Below the pieces are notes generated by a model. It saw only the letters and a list, made by a program, of their open reading frames with translations. It was not told the origin of the DNA and made no database searches. A stretch of DNA of 64,000 nt. Origin: Chlorops oryzae (lineage: Eukaryota > Arthropoda > Insecta > Diptera > Chloropidae). Numbering within the stretch: the first letter of the stretch is position 1; the number at the start of each line of letters is the position of its first letter. Shown here in pieces: positions 24,701-35,575 of this stretch. The translations under genes and the position numbers were made by a program. Location: positions 13,805,007 to 13,869,006 of the forward strand of contig CM035807.1 of NCBI GenBank assembly GCA_020466095.1, written 5' to 3'.

Positions 24701-27594
24701 CGTTTGCCATGACTGCTAGATCTAGATCGTGATCGTGAGCGCGAACGCGACTTCCACCTTCTGTGCGTGCGACTTCTGCTGCGACGGCGGGTTCTCAATT
24801 TTTCGCTGGACTTTCGTTTTTTCGATAATGACTCTTTCGTGCTTTGTGCCTGTTTTATTGATGCGCTTGCACCAACGCCGGATTCACCAAGCGTTTGAGT
24901 AATTCTTGGTAAATTAATGGATATTTTGGAATGCGGCTGAAGTTCCTCCTCACCGCCGAAAGAAGTGATGTAGGTTATCTTTTCGGTATGAGCTAATGAA
25001 AAGCAATATACATATTGTATATAATTTTTCAAATAAATTTCTTTTGAGTAAAAATCTGAATACCTTCAGCTGGCGATGGAGAGCGTGAGCTTTCTTCCTC
25101 CTTGTCCTTAGATGCAGAAGCATCGACTTTTGCTGCATAGCTTGGAGGACTAAATGGACGGCAAGCAATTCGTCTGAAATATTTAATTCAAATTGAAAAT
25201 ACAAAAATTAAATTTTTATTTTTTTCTTAATTACCTTTCTTTCTGTAAGCGCCTCTCGCGTCGTGACTTTCGCCCGGATAATAAAAGTTTTTCATGTTCC
25301 TGCTCACGTGCCAAACGTAGAGCATCTGCCTCATCCGCATCCTTAGTGAGATAGGAATAGAAATCATTACTGAGCATGCCATAGTTTCGTCCACAAGAAT
25401 TTAACTCGTGTGCCTGTGTATTATCCAATTTCGAGATATCAACCGATACGTCCATATCGATATCGGAGTCCGATTCTGAATCTGATTCTTTTTCAGGCTT
25501 GGCAACTGCAACTGCATGGCTTGTTGGCATAAGATGACTAAACGGTTGAGGGCCACTTGTTGAGTCTGTATCTTCATACGAATAACCGATTGTTGCGCCT
25601 GCAGATTTATTTGCTTTTTCTTGCCGGCAACACGTTCGGCTGCCTGTTCCAGTTGAGCGTTTGCACCATATTGCTCTTCCAAGTAGAGTTGATGCAGGAA
25701 CTTCTCTTCGGGTAAATTCAGAAAGTCATTCTGAGCCAATATACGATAACGTTCATAATTGCATTGACGTTCCTCCAAAGAGATTTCCTCATCTTTTTCA
25801 TCATTTTTCGTTGGTATATAATCCAAGTGTGCACGTACATCAAAACGATCAATTAAATTATCCTCCTGTCCTTGCCATGGCACTCTAAAAAGAGAAAGAA
25901 GAGCAAATTATAACATAAATTGCTTCATTTTCATTGCATTACAAAGACGAAGCTAACGAAACCTGTACAAAGATATTCAATGGGAATCATCTTACATGAT
26001 GTACAATCAACCACCCTTTTTTCAACATATACATTTCTATCAAATTCTTCTGTATTTGAAAAATTCTTTTTGCAGCATTTTTTTGCAATGCGCGCGAAAA
26101 CTTGTTTATCAGAAGGTCTTTGCATAAGAATTCTTTTGCATGGCTTGTTTTGAAATTAAGCTTTTAGGGAATTGATTCTTACAGACATTTTGCTAAAGGA
26201 AATTATTCAGAAGAGCAGGATTAGTGAATCTTTAGGCTTTTAAATATTTTGCAACAATTCATATGATGCCACATTATGTTCTATTAACCCATTAGTGCCC
26301 AGAATTAAAATGTTCGAGTTTTGTTTTCAAAGTTTGAATAAATAGACTTCCCACGTGCGCGCTGAGACTAAACTCGAATGTGCAAGAATAGAGCAAAAGA
26401 GATTGTATCTCAGTCGTCAAACTCTCTTTTGCTCATATTTGGCTTCTGTACCACTCTCAGAGCGAAAATAAGAGTGGAATCTCGGTTGGCAACTTCAGTT
26501 GCCAGTGGGCACTAATGGGTTAACTCCTATACTATCGTTGTATTTTTAATGCTTAAATATTTTTAAAAAGAAATTAGTTGCATAAGAATTTGATTAATAA
26601 TTTTTACGAAATATGTTTTTCAGTTGAAGCACAAGAATAAATGCTTAATTCGCCTGAAGGTCTGACATAGACCCCACGGATTTTAATTTAAGAAAATACC
26701 ATCCTCTCAGAATCATGAAGACATAAACGTATACGCCTATTTAATCAAGATGGTTGAAAGTGAAAACGTTTACAAGGCTTGTCGTGTTAAAAAAAAGGCA
26801 AAGAAGCTTCTTATATATATCACTTGCATAATTCCGGTTCCATCCCCTGAGTTTTGCGAGTCCAAATGTATCTTGCAACGACGACCATGAACTTGAATGA
26901 ACTGAGTAGGGTCAGCTTGCTGTAAAAAAAGTAAGATGCATTCAAATTTATTATGAATTTTTGATGCAATTCAATCATTCTCTATTGGATTTTTCCGCTT
27001 TATTCAATATTAAACTATTGACAATTAAGAAAACTAAGGTCGGTCAAGCCAGACTATTGTATACAGTCGAAAGAAACTCTCTATAACGATTTTTCCCTTG
27101 AGATTCGTTATAGTCTCGACTGTACTTTAACATCTTCTCGACGAGATAGGCTAACTGCTTTCATCTCTTTCCCATTTATTCAATTTGTGGGCGGATCTCG
27201 CCCAGTTTGATGTCATTCTCTACGTACCAAATTTCTATCTGATTGGATCAGCCGTTTCGGAGGAAACCCGACAACAGACGGACGGACAGATAGACGAACA
27301 TGTCTAAATCGAGTCATTCCATAGAACGTACTCCATTTCGATCAAGTATCTATCTATATATATATATATACCTTCTAGCTGTTACAAAACCAATATATCC
27401 TGCTGAATCTGGGTATAAAAATCCAATGGAGATTGAAGTAAACACATTTATATCTGAATGCCGGTGGAACTGATTACGTTTACTTCACAACTCACAATTC
27501 TAGAATAAAAGTCTTGTCTCCGTTCAGCACGCTTTCTATAATCAATTATCATGCCGCGGATTTTTTTCTCCTGTTTTCTCGCCTCATGCCACAT
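21735..27594 (-). CDS. CLASRP: CLASRP (SFRS16), SR-type splicing factor; one frameshift
   Basis: Homologue of the CLK4-associating serine/arginine-rich protein, a nuclear splicing regulator that binds the CLK4 kinase in mammals. Nine minus-strand exons: 27594-27496, 26919-26828, 25884-25235, 25173-25064, 24992-24119, 23974-23854, 23301-23217, 23108-23003, 22515-21735; phases agree and give about 972 residues if one base lost in the T5 run at 25615-25619 is allowed for. The N-terminus MWHEARKQEKKIRG, then DPTQF-QVHGRRCKIHLD, PWQGQEDNLIDRFDVRAHLD, GYSYED and EKITYITSFGG match the family in order. RS repeats occupy exon 5, a coiled basic segment (LRERLKRKMQNLLNKQ, ERERQIQQEREDEMRELA) exons 7-8, and a long RE/RD repeat exon 9. 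Intron 2 appears to use a GC donor. Reading past the exon 6 donor reaches a stop at 23698, a possible shorter isoform. Confidence 0.92.
26288..26519. mobile_element. piggyBac-type MITE, TTAA target site
   Basis: A 232-bp element in CLASRP intron 2. Ends are CCCATTAGTGCCCA and, on the other strand, the same 14 bases. TTAA flanks both sides (26284-26287 and 26520-26523). CCC termini plus TTAA are the piggyBac signature. No coding capacity. Confidence 0.88.
27170..27365. repeat. Dispersed repeat with GACGGACGGACAGA motif
   Basis: In CLASRP intron 1. Contains CCGTTTCGGAGGAAACCCGACAA followed by ACAGACGGACGGACAGATAG and a TCGAGTCA box, a block I remember as common in fly interspersed repeats. No ends defined. 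Confidence 0.35.
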
Positions 27595-27708
27595 TTTCTT
27601 TTATTGTTTCTTCATTAATGACGATTATAGATTTTACCGCATCGAATTCTTCAATAAAAAAAAATAATAAAAACTCCTCGAGCCGGCTAAAGTAACTTCG
27701 GTTCTCAA

Positions 27709-28604
27709 TAGTGCTGGACGAAACATCGATATAATATCGATACATCGATGTCGCGAAACTTTTTCAATACATCGATGTTTTTTCCGATATTCGATATTTT
27801 CACTACTTCCCAATTACATACTAAAAGAAGCGCGAAGACTGGGAAAGCTGAAGCTATAGGGAATTATTAAATAAAAGAGATTCTCTAATTCACATTAAAT
27901 TTAAGGATTTTAGGAATTTTTAGTTTGAGCTTAGATTTAAGCCTTCTATCAGATTTTTAAAAATTGGACAAGTGGATGTGGAAAAGGGGCGGTTTTCATA
28001 GAGAAATTGAACAATAGTCGACATATGGGCCCCTTACAGCCTTAAAAATCTGTATAATAATTTGTCTTAATGGTCGTGATCTTTGGACCTGTTAAAAAAT
28101 TTCCAAACATACATTTTTGTGTCGGGTATTGTATTGTCAGGCTCGCCTGACTATAACAACCTTGCTTTTTTATTGGGTACTTGTTAAAAAACAATTATTT
28201 AAATGTGTAATACAAAACTACTCCACGAAGTTAAATTAAAACCTCATATAATTTTCCCCTATTTTATTTTAAAAGGCCAAACCCAATTTCAAATGGTGTA
28301 CAAAGAGTTAATTTTTATTTACAGCCCGATTCTGAATATTCCCGGGGAACGAATTCCCGGGGAATTTACTTCTCTCGAGACCAAAATTCTCCTTTTTTGA
28401 ATAGATAGGGTAAGAAAAATTATGGGTATGGGTCAAATACCCATTTCCCATCAAACTTCTTTCCCCAAATATTTAAAAAAGAAGAAGTTTACTCTTGAGA
28501 ATCAGGCTGTTAGTAAAAGGACAATATATCGATAGTATCGATGTTCATCAGCTAAAAAAATTGAAATATCGATGTAGGAAAACATCGATATTTCTCCAGC
28601 ACTA
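27709..28604. mobile_element. hAT-type element in the CLASRP/FAM149-like promoter region, TSD GTTCTCAA
   Basis: An 896-bp element. Left end TAGTGCTGGACGAAACATCG; right end on the other strand TAGTGCTGGAGAAATATCG. Perfect 8-bp duplications GTTCTCAA at 27701-27708 and 28605-28612 match the hAT consensus nTnnnnAn. TATCGATA occurs close to each end (27735-27742 and 28527-28534). It has no transposase frame and carries a nested MITE at 28322-28509. It begins 115 bp upstream of the CLASRP start codon. Confidence 0.9.
28322..28509. mobile_element. PIF/Harbinger-type MITE nested in the hAT element, TSD TTA
   Basis: 188 bp. Ends CAGCCCGATTCT and CAGCCTGATTCT (other strand); TTA at 28319-28321 and 28510-28512. 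Internal CCCGGGGAA motifs. A diverged relative stands at 59701-59924. Confidence 0.8.
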
Positions 28605-29344
28605 GTTCTCAACGCTTTCAAATGAAAAATGAATTCAGTACTGCCAACGTCGAAATTTAATTTCCCCTAAAGCAGAAGTAAAAATCCCATAGAAACATGG
28701 TTTTCAATATATTTCCCCCTAAACTTATAAAGGGCCGTTAAATGAGTCACAGTTGTAACAGAACTTTTCCACAACGATGATGAACTTTTAATAAAAATTC
28801 AGTTGTGACAATTTCTGTAGGTGTCTCAAATTACATGCGATGTGAAAACCAAAATATTTGGATGATTATGGAAAGCATCAATAAAAACTTTTCAGTCACA
28901 AGATCGGTCGGTTTTTCCACGGATCAGATTTCGATAAAAACGGCTTTTTTTTAAATAAAATATAACTGTAAATCTACTTTGAAAAATTTAAACAAAAAAA
29001 TTAATTTGTTTACTGTTTAGAAATAGTCTCACTTTGCAAAATCATAAGAAAAATTATAAAAATTCTAGTTTGGTGACGTCATAAGGTCCTCTTGAAAAAG
29101 ATAATTTATCAAAAAAATCCAGCAATTTCAAATATTTTCCGTTTATGATACGAGGAATGAAGTTTGGAACGTTAAACAAAACAAAAAAAAAAAAAAACAT
29201 TACCGTTAATGCAACTCTGTTTCCCACCCCCACTCGAGTCCTTTGACAGGATAATATCATATAATTTTTGTTGATTTAAACAATGCCAAAACATTTTTAT
29301 TGATTTTTTCTTTATCGGCTAAAAAAAAAAACAAAAACAAGAAA

Positions 29345-30449
29345 ATGTCCGGAAAAAGTTTATACTATGAATGTAAAAAAAGCGATGAAAGTGATGACCA
29401 CAGCACCACTAGCTCTATCGAATGGAACGGTGAATCAATAAAACAAAATAAACTTGATTGGGAACGTGTTGAACGAATGCTTGAGAACGAAGAAGCAATA
29501 CCAGACTCCGAGGACTCCGAATTACGTCAGGAAATACTTGACTGGCAAACGAAATTCCCCCAACTGTGCACAACAAATTCCAAATCGAAACCCAAAACGG
29601 ATTGGATAATCCAACAAAGTACATTGAATACAAGTAGCGATATGCGGGACTTAAGCAGTTCGCCAGACGATGATTCAATTGAAGATGTAGACGATCTATT
29701 ATATCAAAGTGGTTTCCTCGATAATGCGAGAGTGAATTTGAAGCATGATGATGATGATGATGATGATGAGCGTCTGGAATTAGCTGATGTTTTTGGAAAG
29801 GATTTACACATAACTCCATTAACACTTGGTCAGCGGAAAAGTGCACGTTTACTTGGACAGAGGAACTCCTCGACAAGTTCCTCAATAAATGATTCTCCTA
29901 TGGTGCCAGTCAAATCAGCATCAAGATATAAACAGTTTTCGAAAAATGTACTTCATGCCCAGAAGGCTGTCAATAGTCGTAGTTCAATAACGAATAGTCA
30001 ATTTCATATGCCTCCAATAGTGAATGTTCTAGATACGAAACGACGATTTTGTGCCTTAACGGGAAACAGAAGCTTTGTGCAGCTAACCCAAATTCAAGCG
30101 AAATCTGCTCGTCAACCGCCAGCGGAAAGACCATTTCAATGGCATAGGCCACTGGCAGCTGTTTCAGTCAATAACCGCTTTCTAAATAATCGTAACACAA
30201 TCATATTGCCAACAATCAGACAGCAAATCACATCGAATAACAACACGTTTAATCCTCAGTGCTGGTGGCGGTAGCAGTAGTCGTCATTTTAACAGTTTGA
30301 CCACCACAAATTCTTCTGTAAGCTCAGGCGACATACGCGGTGGACGCCAACGAACGAATTTTCTATCAAACAGTCAAACGACAACGTCCTCGGGTCGATC
30401 TATATCCGCAGCACCAATGCATCTGCATGGAGCCTTTTATCATTTATGA
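29345..30449 (+). CDS. Acidic N-terminal protein resembling FAM149 (DUF3719); one frameshift
   Basis: Single-exon gene, ATG at 29345 in a good context (AAAATGTCC), about 367 residues. Residues ~36-72 (ERVERMLENEEAIPD, then LRQEILDWQTKFPQL) recall the N-terminal DUF3719 segment of FAM149 proteins, which has an LLYE...EC--W---FPHL pattern; this is memory-based and not certain. It also has an Asp run (about residues 150-157), Ser-rich parts and a PPIVNVLD motif. The frame stops at 30274, but the next frame from 30258 on continues a Ser/Gly/Thr-rich tail to TGA at 30447-30449, so one extra base (or two missing) near 30254-30257 is likely. Head-to-head with CLASRP, tail-to-tail with ash2 (146 bp between stops). 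Function unknown to me. Confidence 0.7.
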
Positions 30450-30595
30450 ACTGGCAAACGGTGATACTCAGGTTTATAATTGTGTAAAAAACTAAAAAAA
30501 AAAAAAAACAAAGAATTAAAAAAAAATAAATTGATTGTATTTTCCCTCTTACACTTTTTACTTAAGTCTAAGAAAGTTTTGAGATCGAATATTTT

Positions 30596-33500
30596 TCAAA
30601 TGTTGAAATTATCTAAACGCAGTCTTCCTTCATGTTCGGTTAGATACAATAAATCCGAAAGGCTTTGTTCAGTTATAAGTTCTTCCACTCGATCATAAAT
30701 CTGGAAATAATGGGATAATCTATAAGATTCAGTTAAAATTTTAAATTTATGTTTTGGCTACGGTGATACTCAGGTTTATATTGTGTAAAATGGGACTGAA
30801 GAACAACAGAAACAAATGAATTAAAAAAATAATTGATTGTATTTACAGAGTCTTACATTTTTACGTTTGTTACAGAAATTTTGTCTAACACTTTCGACCC
30901 CAATGTTGCATATAAGTCAAATCGCAACGTCCTCCTTCTTTTCGTTAGCCTACAATGATCGCAGAAAGGCTTTTTTCATTTATAAGTGCGGTCGACTCAG
31001 ATTAAATCTGGAAAAAGGATAATATAAATTCAGTTAAAAAAATTTTGTTTTTGCTCGAATTTGTTTGCCGTAAGTGTGGACATGTAGAAAATGAGTTAAA
31101 ATTTTCAAATTTTGATTCTAAAGGCTAATGCATTTATACTAATTTGGTTATTTTGATTAAAAATGAAGTCTTTGAGTTACTATTAGATTTTTGCGGACTT
31201 GAATAAGTCGCGAAATGATAACAAAGAATGAGTAAAAAAGAAAATTTTTTGAATTTTGTTGGTTGGAATGTAGAAAAAGTTAAAATGGCTTTAAATTCTG
31301 TTTGGTAATAACTTTATTCAGTACCAATATGTATTGATTCAAAAAATCAAAGTCTTCCTGTTAACAATCAATTACTTTCGTTCTTGAGTCGAAATATAAA
31401 AATGGTATTAGACACAGTTAAAATTCGGGCTAAAAGGGTTAATATAGCTCAACAACCTTTCAATTTAAGAAAACTGTATACGGACAACGAGGGTCGGAAT
31501 GGCAGAAACAATAGTTCTGTATATCACTGCCACACTGTTAGATCGAAATATGCTCAATTAGACAGAATTGAAATTCGCCTCAAATTTCAAATAGCTCAAA
31601 CTCCTTTCAATAAGAAAACTGTATACGGACAGACGACGAGCGGACATGGCAGAAAATATTCTATAATAAAAATTTGTAGGATGTACTTACTCCTTTAGCA
31701 GTTCGTTCTTCCAGAATCTCTGCATATTTGAAATTAGGTCCGAAATTAACACTCACAGTGGCACTTTTATGTATCGATATTGTTGGATAATAGGAACCAG
31801 CATATATATCCGTAAATGCAACACCTTGCGTTTTGCCATTTTTAAAGAATTCCATTTTACTCCCCGTTAGAACACGCAAATTTTTAATCGTCTGTTGAAT
31901 TGCATCCTTGTCTTCATAGTAAAGATGTGATTTGAACTTAACTAGTGGCTACGGAAGACTCGAAATTAATAAATGAATAAAAAAAAAAATAGGGAGATGG
32001 GGGGGTTCTTACACGATCCTTAAATGTATTGGGTAAATAGTTAACATTCTCTTCCGACGGTAAATCGATTAAAAATCCTAACGTATCGCCTTCCGTATAG
32101 CCATCGCTATAATGTTTTCCGTGACTCTCATGAAATCGTGTACCCTTACGAGAACGCCATGAATAACCAAATTTATCGTATCCAAGCGGTGCCTGTAGAT
32201 TACCATACTCCTGACCCCAACCTAAACGCGTCGCAGAACCTTCTGGCATTTCTTCTATATTGACTTCAAAGTACCAGCGTCCGCGATTGACAGCTATAAA
32301 AAAAAAAAAAATGATTTTTTTAATTACGCAACAATTACGAAACGTGACCGAGATTTATACTGACGATGTGTTGCTCGCACCATGCAATAACCCTTCTCGC
32401 CAGTTACCGCCAAGCGGTCCTCGGCAATTTTCATTTGTGGTGCACGATCGTGTAGCGTAAGAAGCACACTATTTGGAACTAACGTACGATATAACCAGCC
32501 CGGTATTGGCTTACCCGCCCAATCGGGGCTCTCATCGAACTCTTGTCGGAATGGTGCATGCGGATCGGGTTCAGCAAGTATATAACGATATCCATCCTTG
32601 TTGAATGGATGCTCCAATGGGTAACCATGTGCTGGCAGCTTAACATTCGCTGTAAGATCCGAGCCACCTGGACGTCCCTTTTTACCGGTTGGACCCGTTT
32701 CAGTACCCGGAAGTTTCCGTTTATTCTGACGATTTGTTTTCGTTAGTTGCACTGAATAAGGAAGAAGGAAAAAATATATTTTTTTTTTTTTTAATTACGT
32801 CAGGCAACACTTGGAATGTGATTTGTAGAAAGAAATCATAATCGCACAAGCAACAAAATTGGAAAAAAGCAACAACAACAACTACTACAATAACAACAAA
32901 GCATACTACATACGTTCCTCTGTGCTATTTTTGTCCATAATTGCTTTTTCTTTTTTGTATCTAATGAATGTTTCGGGGTGCTTTTTTACGCAGCTTATCT
33001 CTATTCGTTAAATCGCGTTGACGAAATTCCTCTTCTATTGATCAGAACTTTTTTCGCATTTTTCTCGAATGCTGCTCATTACATTTCTCGTTTATTAACA
33101 GTATGCACCGCGTAACTATGAAGTTCGTTTATAGGGAAATTGTACATTGTAGGAGCGCACATAAATACATGGATACGAATGCACAAATACAACAAAAAGG
33201 CAAAAGAAATTTCACCGCTGAAAGTAGGCCGCACTCGACTGTGATGGGGCGTATGGGGCGTGTGAGGCGTATGGGGCCGTACTATGTACAGCGTGAACAC
33301 AACAAAGAACAGAAAAATACGCGATAAACAATAAAAACTACGAGCGAGCAATCAAAATAACAGCAACGAAGTATTTACTTCTTTTTGCTTGTTTTCCTTG
33401 TTAAAATTATTTACAAAAAAATCTATAAGTTTAAAATATATAATTATGTCAAAAATAATTTTAGCAAAATTTTAATTTTAAGGGTGATTCATTTCAATAT

Positions 33501-34887
33501 CATGCCATTAAGATTCAAAATCATATTGAGACAACAGAGAATAGTGCTTGGAAATTATTCTCAATGGTTAGGTTGAACTATTCCAGATACGATATTATGT
33601 AATAGGCTTCTTTAAAAAAAAAATCATAGTGCTTGAATGTGCTCTTTGAGGTTTAAAGGGGTCGTACAATTAATAACGGCAATAAACTGCGAAATAAGCT
33701 AACCTCTTTCAATTCCATAATTCCGTATCAACAGCCTCAGATAAAGATACAATCATATTCGAATAGCTAACGAATAGCTACACAACCAACTGTTGATTCA
33801 GAAGGCGGGAGAGTGAAAAACGTCAAATATATATGTATGTACCATCCAAATTTAAATTTGCAACAAAATTACATGCTCCAAGCAAAAGTCCATAAAAATA
33901 TATACACATAAGTCTGGACACTGGCTTAGTTTCCAAAAAAAAAAAAAAAAGTATGTGAAATTTTAGAAGTTTTTCTCAGAGCAATGTGCAAAGCTACAGG
34001 ATTTGTATTTTTTTTTTCAAATAATTTCCAGACCCATTGCAAATTTATCCAGACCCATGGTATATATATTTATTAATTGCTGAAAGAAAAAAATGAAATG
34101 CACTTTACATTGGTTCCAGCCTCGTCCTTCGACTTACTCAGGTCTTCGGCGAAACGCTGTGCAGTGCCTGACTTACTCATAGATTCATAATTAGGTTTAA
34201 TCTGCGAAAGATCTTGTTCGACCAAACCAAACAAAGGTCCATCTTCTGGATGCTCCTCAAATGTAAATACTGTTTGAACATCCTTCATCAATGAACGTTG
34301 AACTGTCGAATACCTGCCAATGATAAAACAAAAAAATTGTGACTTCAATTTATTTTCAATTGTTGTCATTTTTTTCACCATGATTGTGTTATACGCCGGG
34401 GCATTGTAGTCATAAATTCCCAATTGTGCTCGATGTATGCTATAATCTCTTTATCTTTACTAAATAGGTACTTCGGAGTGCCTTCCTTGGCTGAATTCTG
34501 TTGCATATTCGCAATTGCAGTTATGCACATTTGAGGTATAGCTTAAAGCACAAAGAATAGGTATTCAAATGGAATTATTTCATTTTTGTATTTTATTACT
34601 TGCTTGTTGTTTACGAAACGACTCCAATCCGGTTGTTGAGCAATTTTTACAAACGAATGTATAATTAGTAACAAATGGTACAAGCTTTCCAAGTTGATAT
34701 CCAATGCATGATTCGTGAAACCATCGATTACAATTCAAGCAAAGCAATTCCACAATATTTAAATTTCGATCTTTGCCGCTTTTTAGAAATTAACATAAAA
34801 TACGTTCTTAAAATATGTTTGTATAAATGGGAATTGTTGCATTTCTTACCAATAACAGTAGACACTTTCGCTCTGTACTTCTTCCAT
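30596..34887 (-). CDS. ash2: Ash2, PHD/SPRY subunit of Set1/MLL H3K4 methyltransferase complexes
   Basis: Core WRAD-type subunit that stimulates histone H3 lysine 4 methylation with WDR5, RbBP5 and Dpy30. Eight minus-strand exons: 34887-34850, 34778-34600, 34541-34379, 34313-34109, 32725-32365, 32293-32013, 31948-31691, 30700-30596, giving 529 residues with no break. Residues ~10-60 form a PHD-like zinc finger ([27 protein letters not shown]). Exon 3 gives the winged-helix-like part ending in [21 protein letters not shown] basic linker KRKLP precedes [20 protein letters not shown] and the SPRY domain from RGRWYFEV (~320) through [20 protein letters not shown] and [12 protein letters not shown] (~490). 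The C-terminal [15 protein letters not shown] corresponds to the Dpy30-binding helix. The exon 4-5 join assumes acceptor AG at 32727-32726. An alternative first exon is at 32938-32914. Confidence 0.95.
30762..31016 (-). pseudogene. Decayed duplicate of the ash2 last exon
   Basis: The block from CGGTGATACTCAGGTTTATA (30461) through the ash2 terminal exon and its acceptor recurs from 30762 at an offset of about 301 bp. In the upper copy the region matching exon 8 (about 31008 down to 30890) reads ATT TAA right after the acceptor and has another in-frame TAA, so it cannot encode the C-terminus. It lies in the intron between exons 7 and 8. Confidence 0.75.
31384..31665. repeat. Two diverged tandem copies of ~120 bp
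   Basis: GATCGAAATAT/GTCGAAATAT, GACACAGTTAAAATTCG, ATAGCTCAA-A-CC/TTTCAAT and AGAAAACTGTATACGGACA occur in the same order at about 31388-31487 and 31541-31636. They lie in ash2 intron 7 and probably come from a transposon. Confidence 0.6.
32914..32938 (-). CDS. ash2: Alternative first coding exon of ash2 (short isoform)
   Basis: ATG GAC AAA AAT AGC ACA followed by GAG GAA C and a GTATGT donor. Joined in phase to an acceptor CAG at 32754-32752 it reads into [14 protein letters not shown] and the whole SPRY part, giving a 351-residue form without PHD finger and winged helix. The upstream acceptor is 26 bases above the one used by the long form, so two promoters and two alternative acceptors are implied. 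It is inferred from sequence only. Confidence 0.6.
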
Positions 34888-35094
34888 TGTTAATTTATAA
34901 TTAGAAATTAATTTTTCTTTTACTTTTTCTAAAATTCCAACAATGCGCTTCTCAGCATTTCTCGTTTTTGTTTTCTTTTAGTCTTTTTTATGTTTATCTC
35001 TACTTCCCTCATTCTTTATAGGTTTGTTGGCTTATTTCCGAGTAACTCGGTACAAGTATTTGTATCATTTGTTTGCAGTGCTGCCAACTATTAA

Positions 35095-35315
35095 CAAAAC
35101 CATCGGCATTACAATGGATCAAGCAAAGCAAATTCTCACAATATTCCAATTCGATCTTTGCCGCTTTTTAGAACAATTAATCTATTAAATACATACTTAA
35201 TATTTGTCTTGTACTCTAATTAGGTAAATCTTTGATCGATTTAGAATATGTAGCATTATGAATAGACCTATCGGCTCTGTAGACTCTTCCATTGTAAGCT
35301 GATATTTTAAGGAGA
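35095..35315 (-). pseudogene. Decayed duplicate of ash2 exons 1-2
   Basis: TTCGATCTTTGCCGCTTTTTAGAA, CAAGCAAAGCAA-TTC and CTCTTCCATTGT repeat, in order, sequence found at 34735-34890 (exon 2 start, exon 2 acceptor and exon 1 ATG), displaced by about 385-403 bp. The ATG GAA GA. start is kept but the donor and the cysteines of the PHD finger are gone. It sits just upstream of the working first exon. Confidence 0.7.
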
Positions 35316-35575
35316 TGTCCCTCCTACGGTAACGCTGCATTTAGTTGATATTGTAAAATCGGAAATCGTACAAGGGTGGATTTTGTAAAACATTTTTTTA
35401 CTTAAATTCAGATCTTTAATATTTTTATTCACACATATGCCAGTTCAGCATGACCTTATAATTCTCATATAGTTTTAAGATAATACACATATATGACTCG
35501 AAGATTTCTGTAAAAATTTCACGACGTGAGTAGCAAAATGTGGATTTGTCTTAATTCATGGGTTTTATTTCAACT

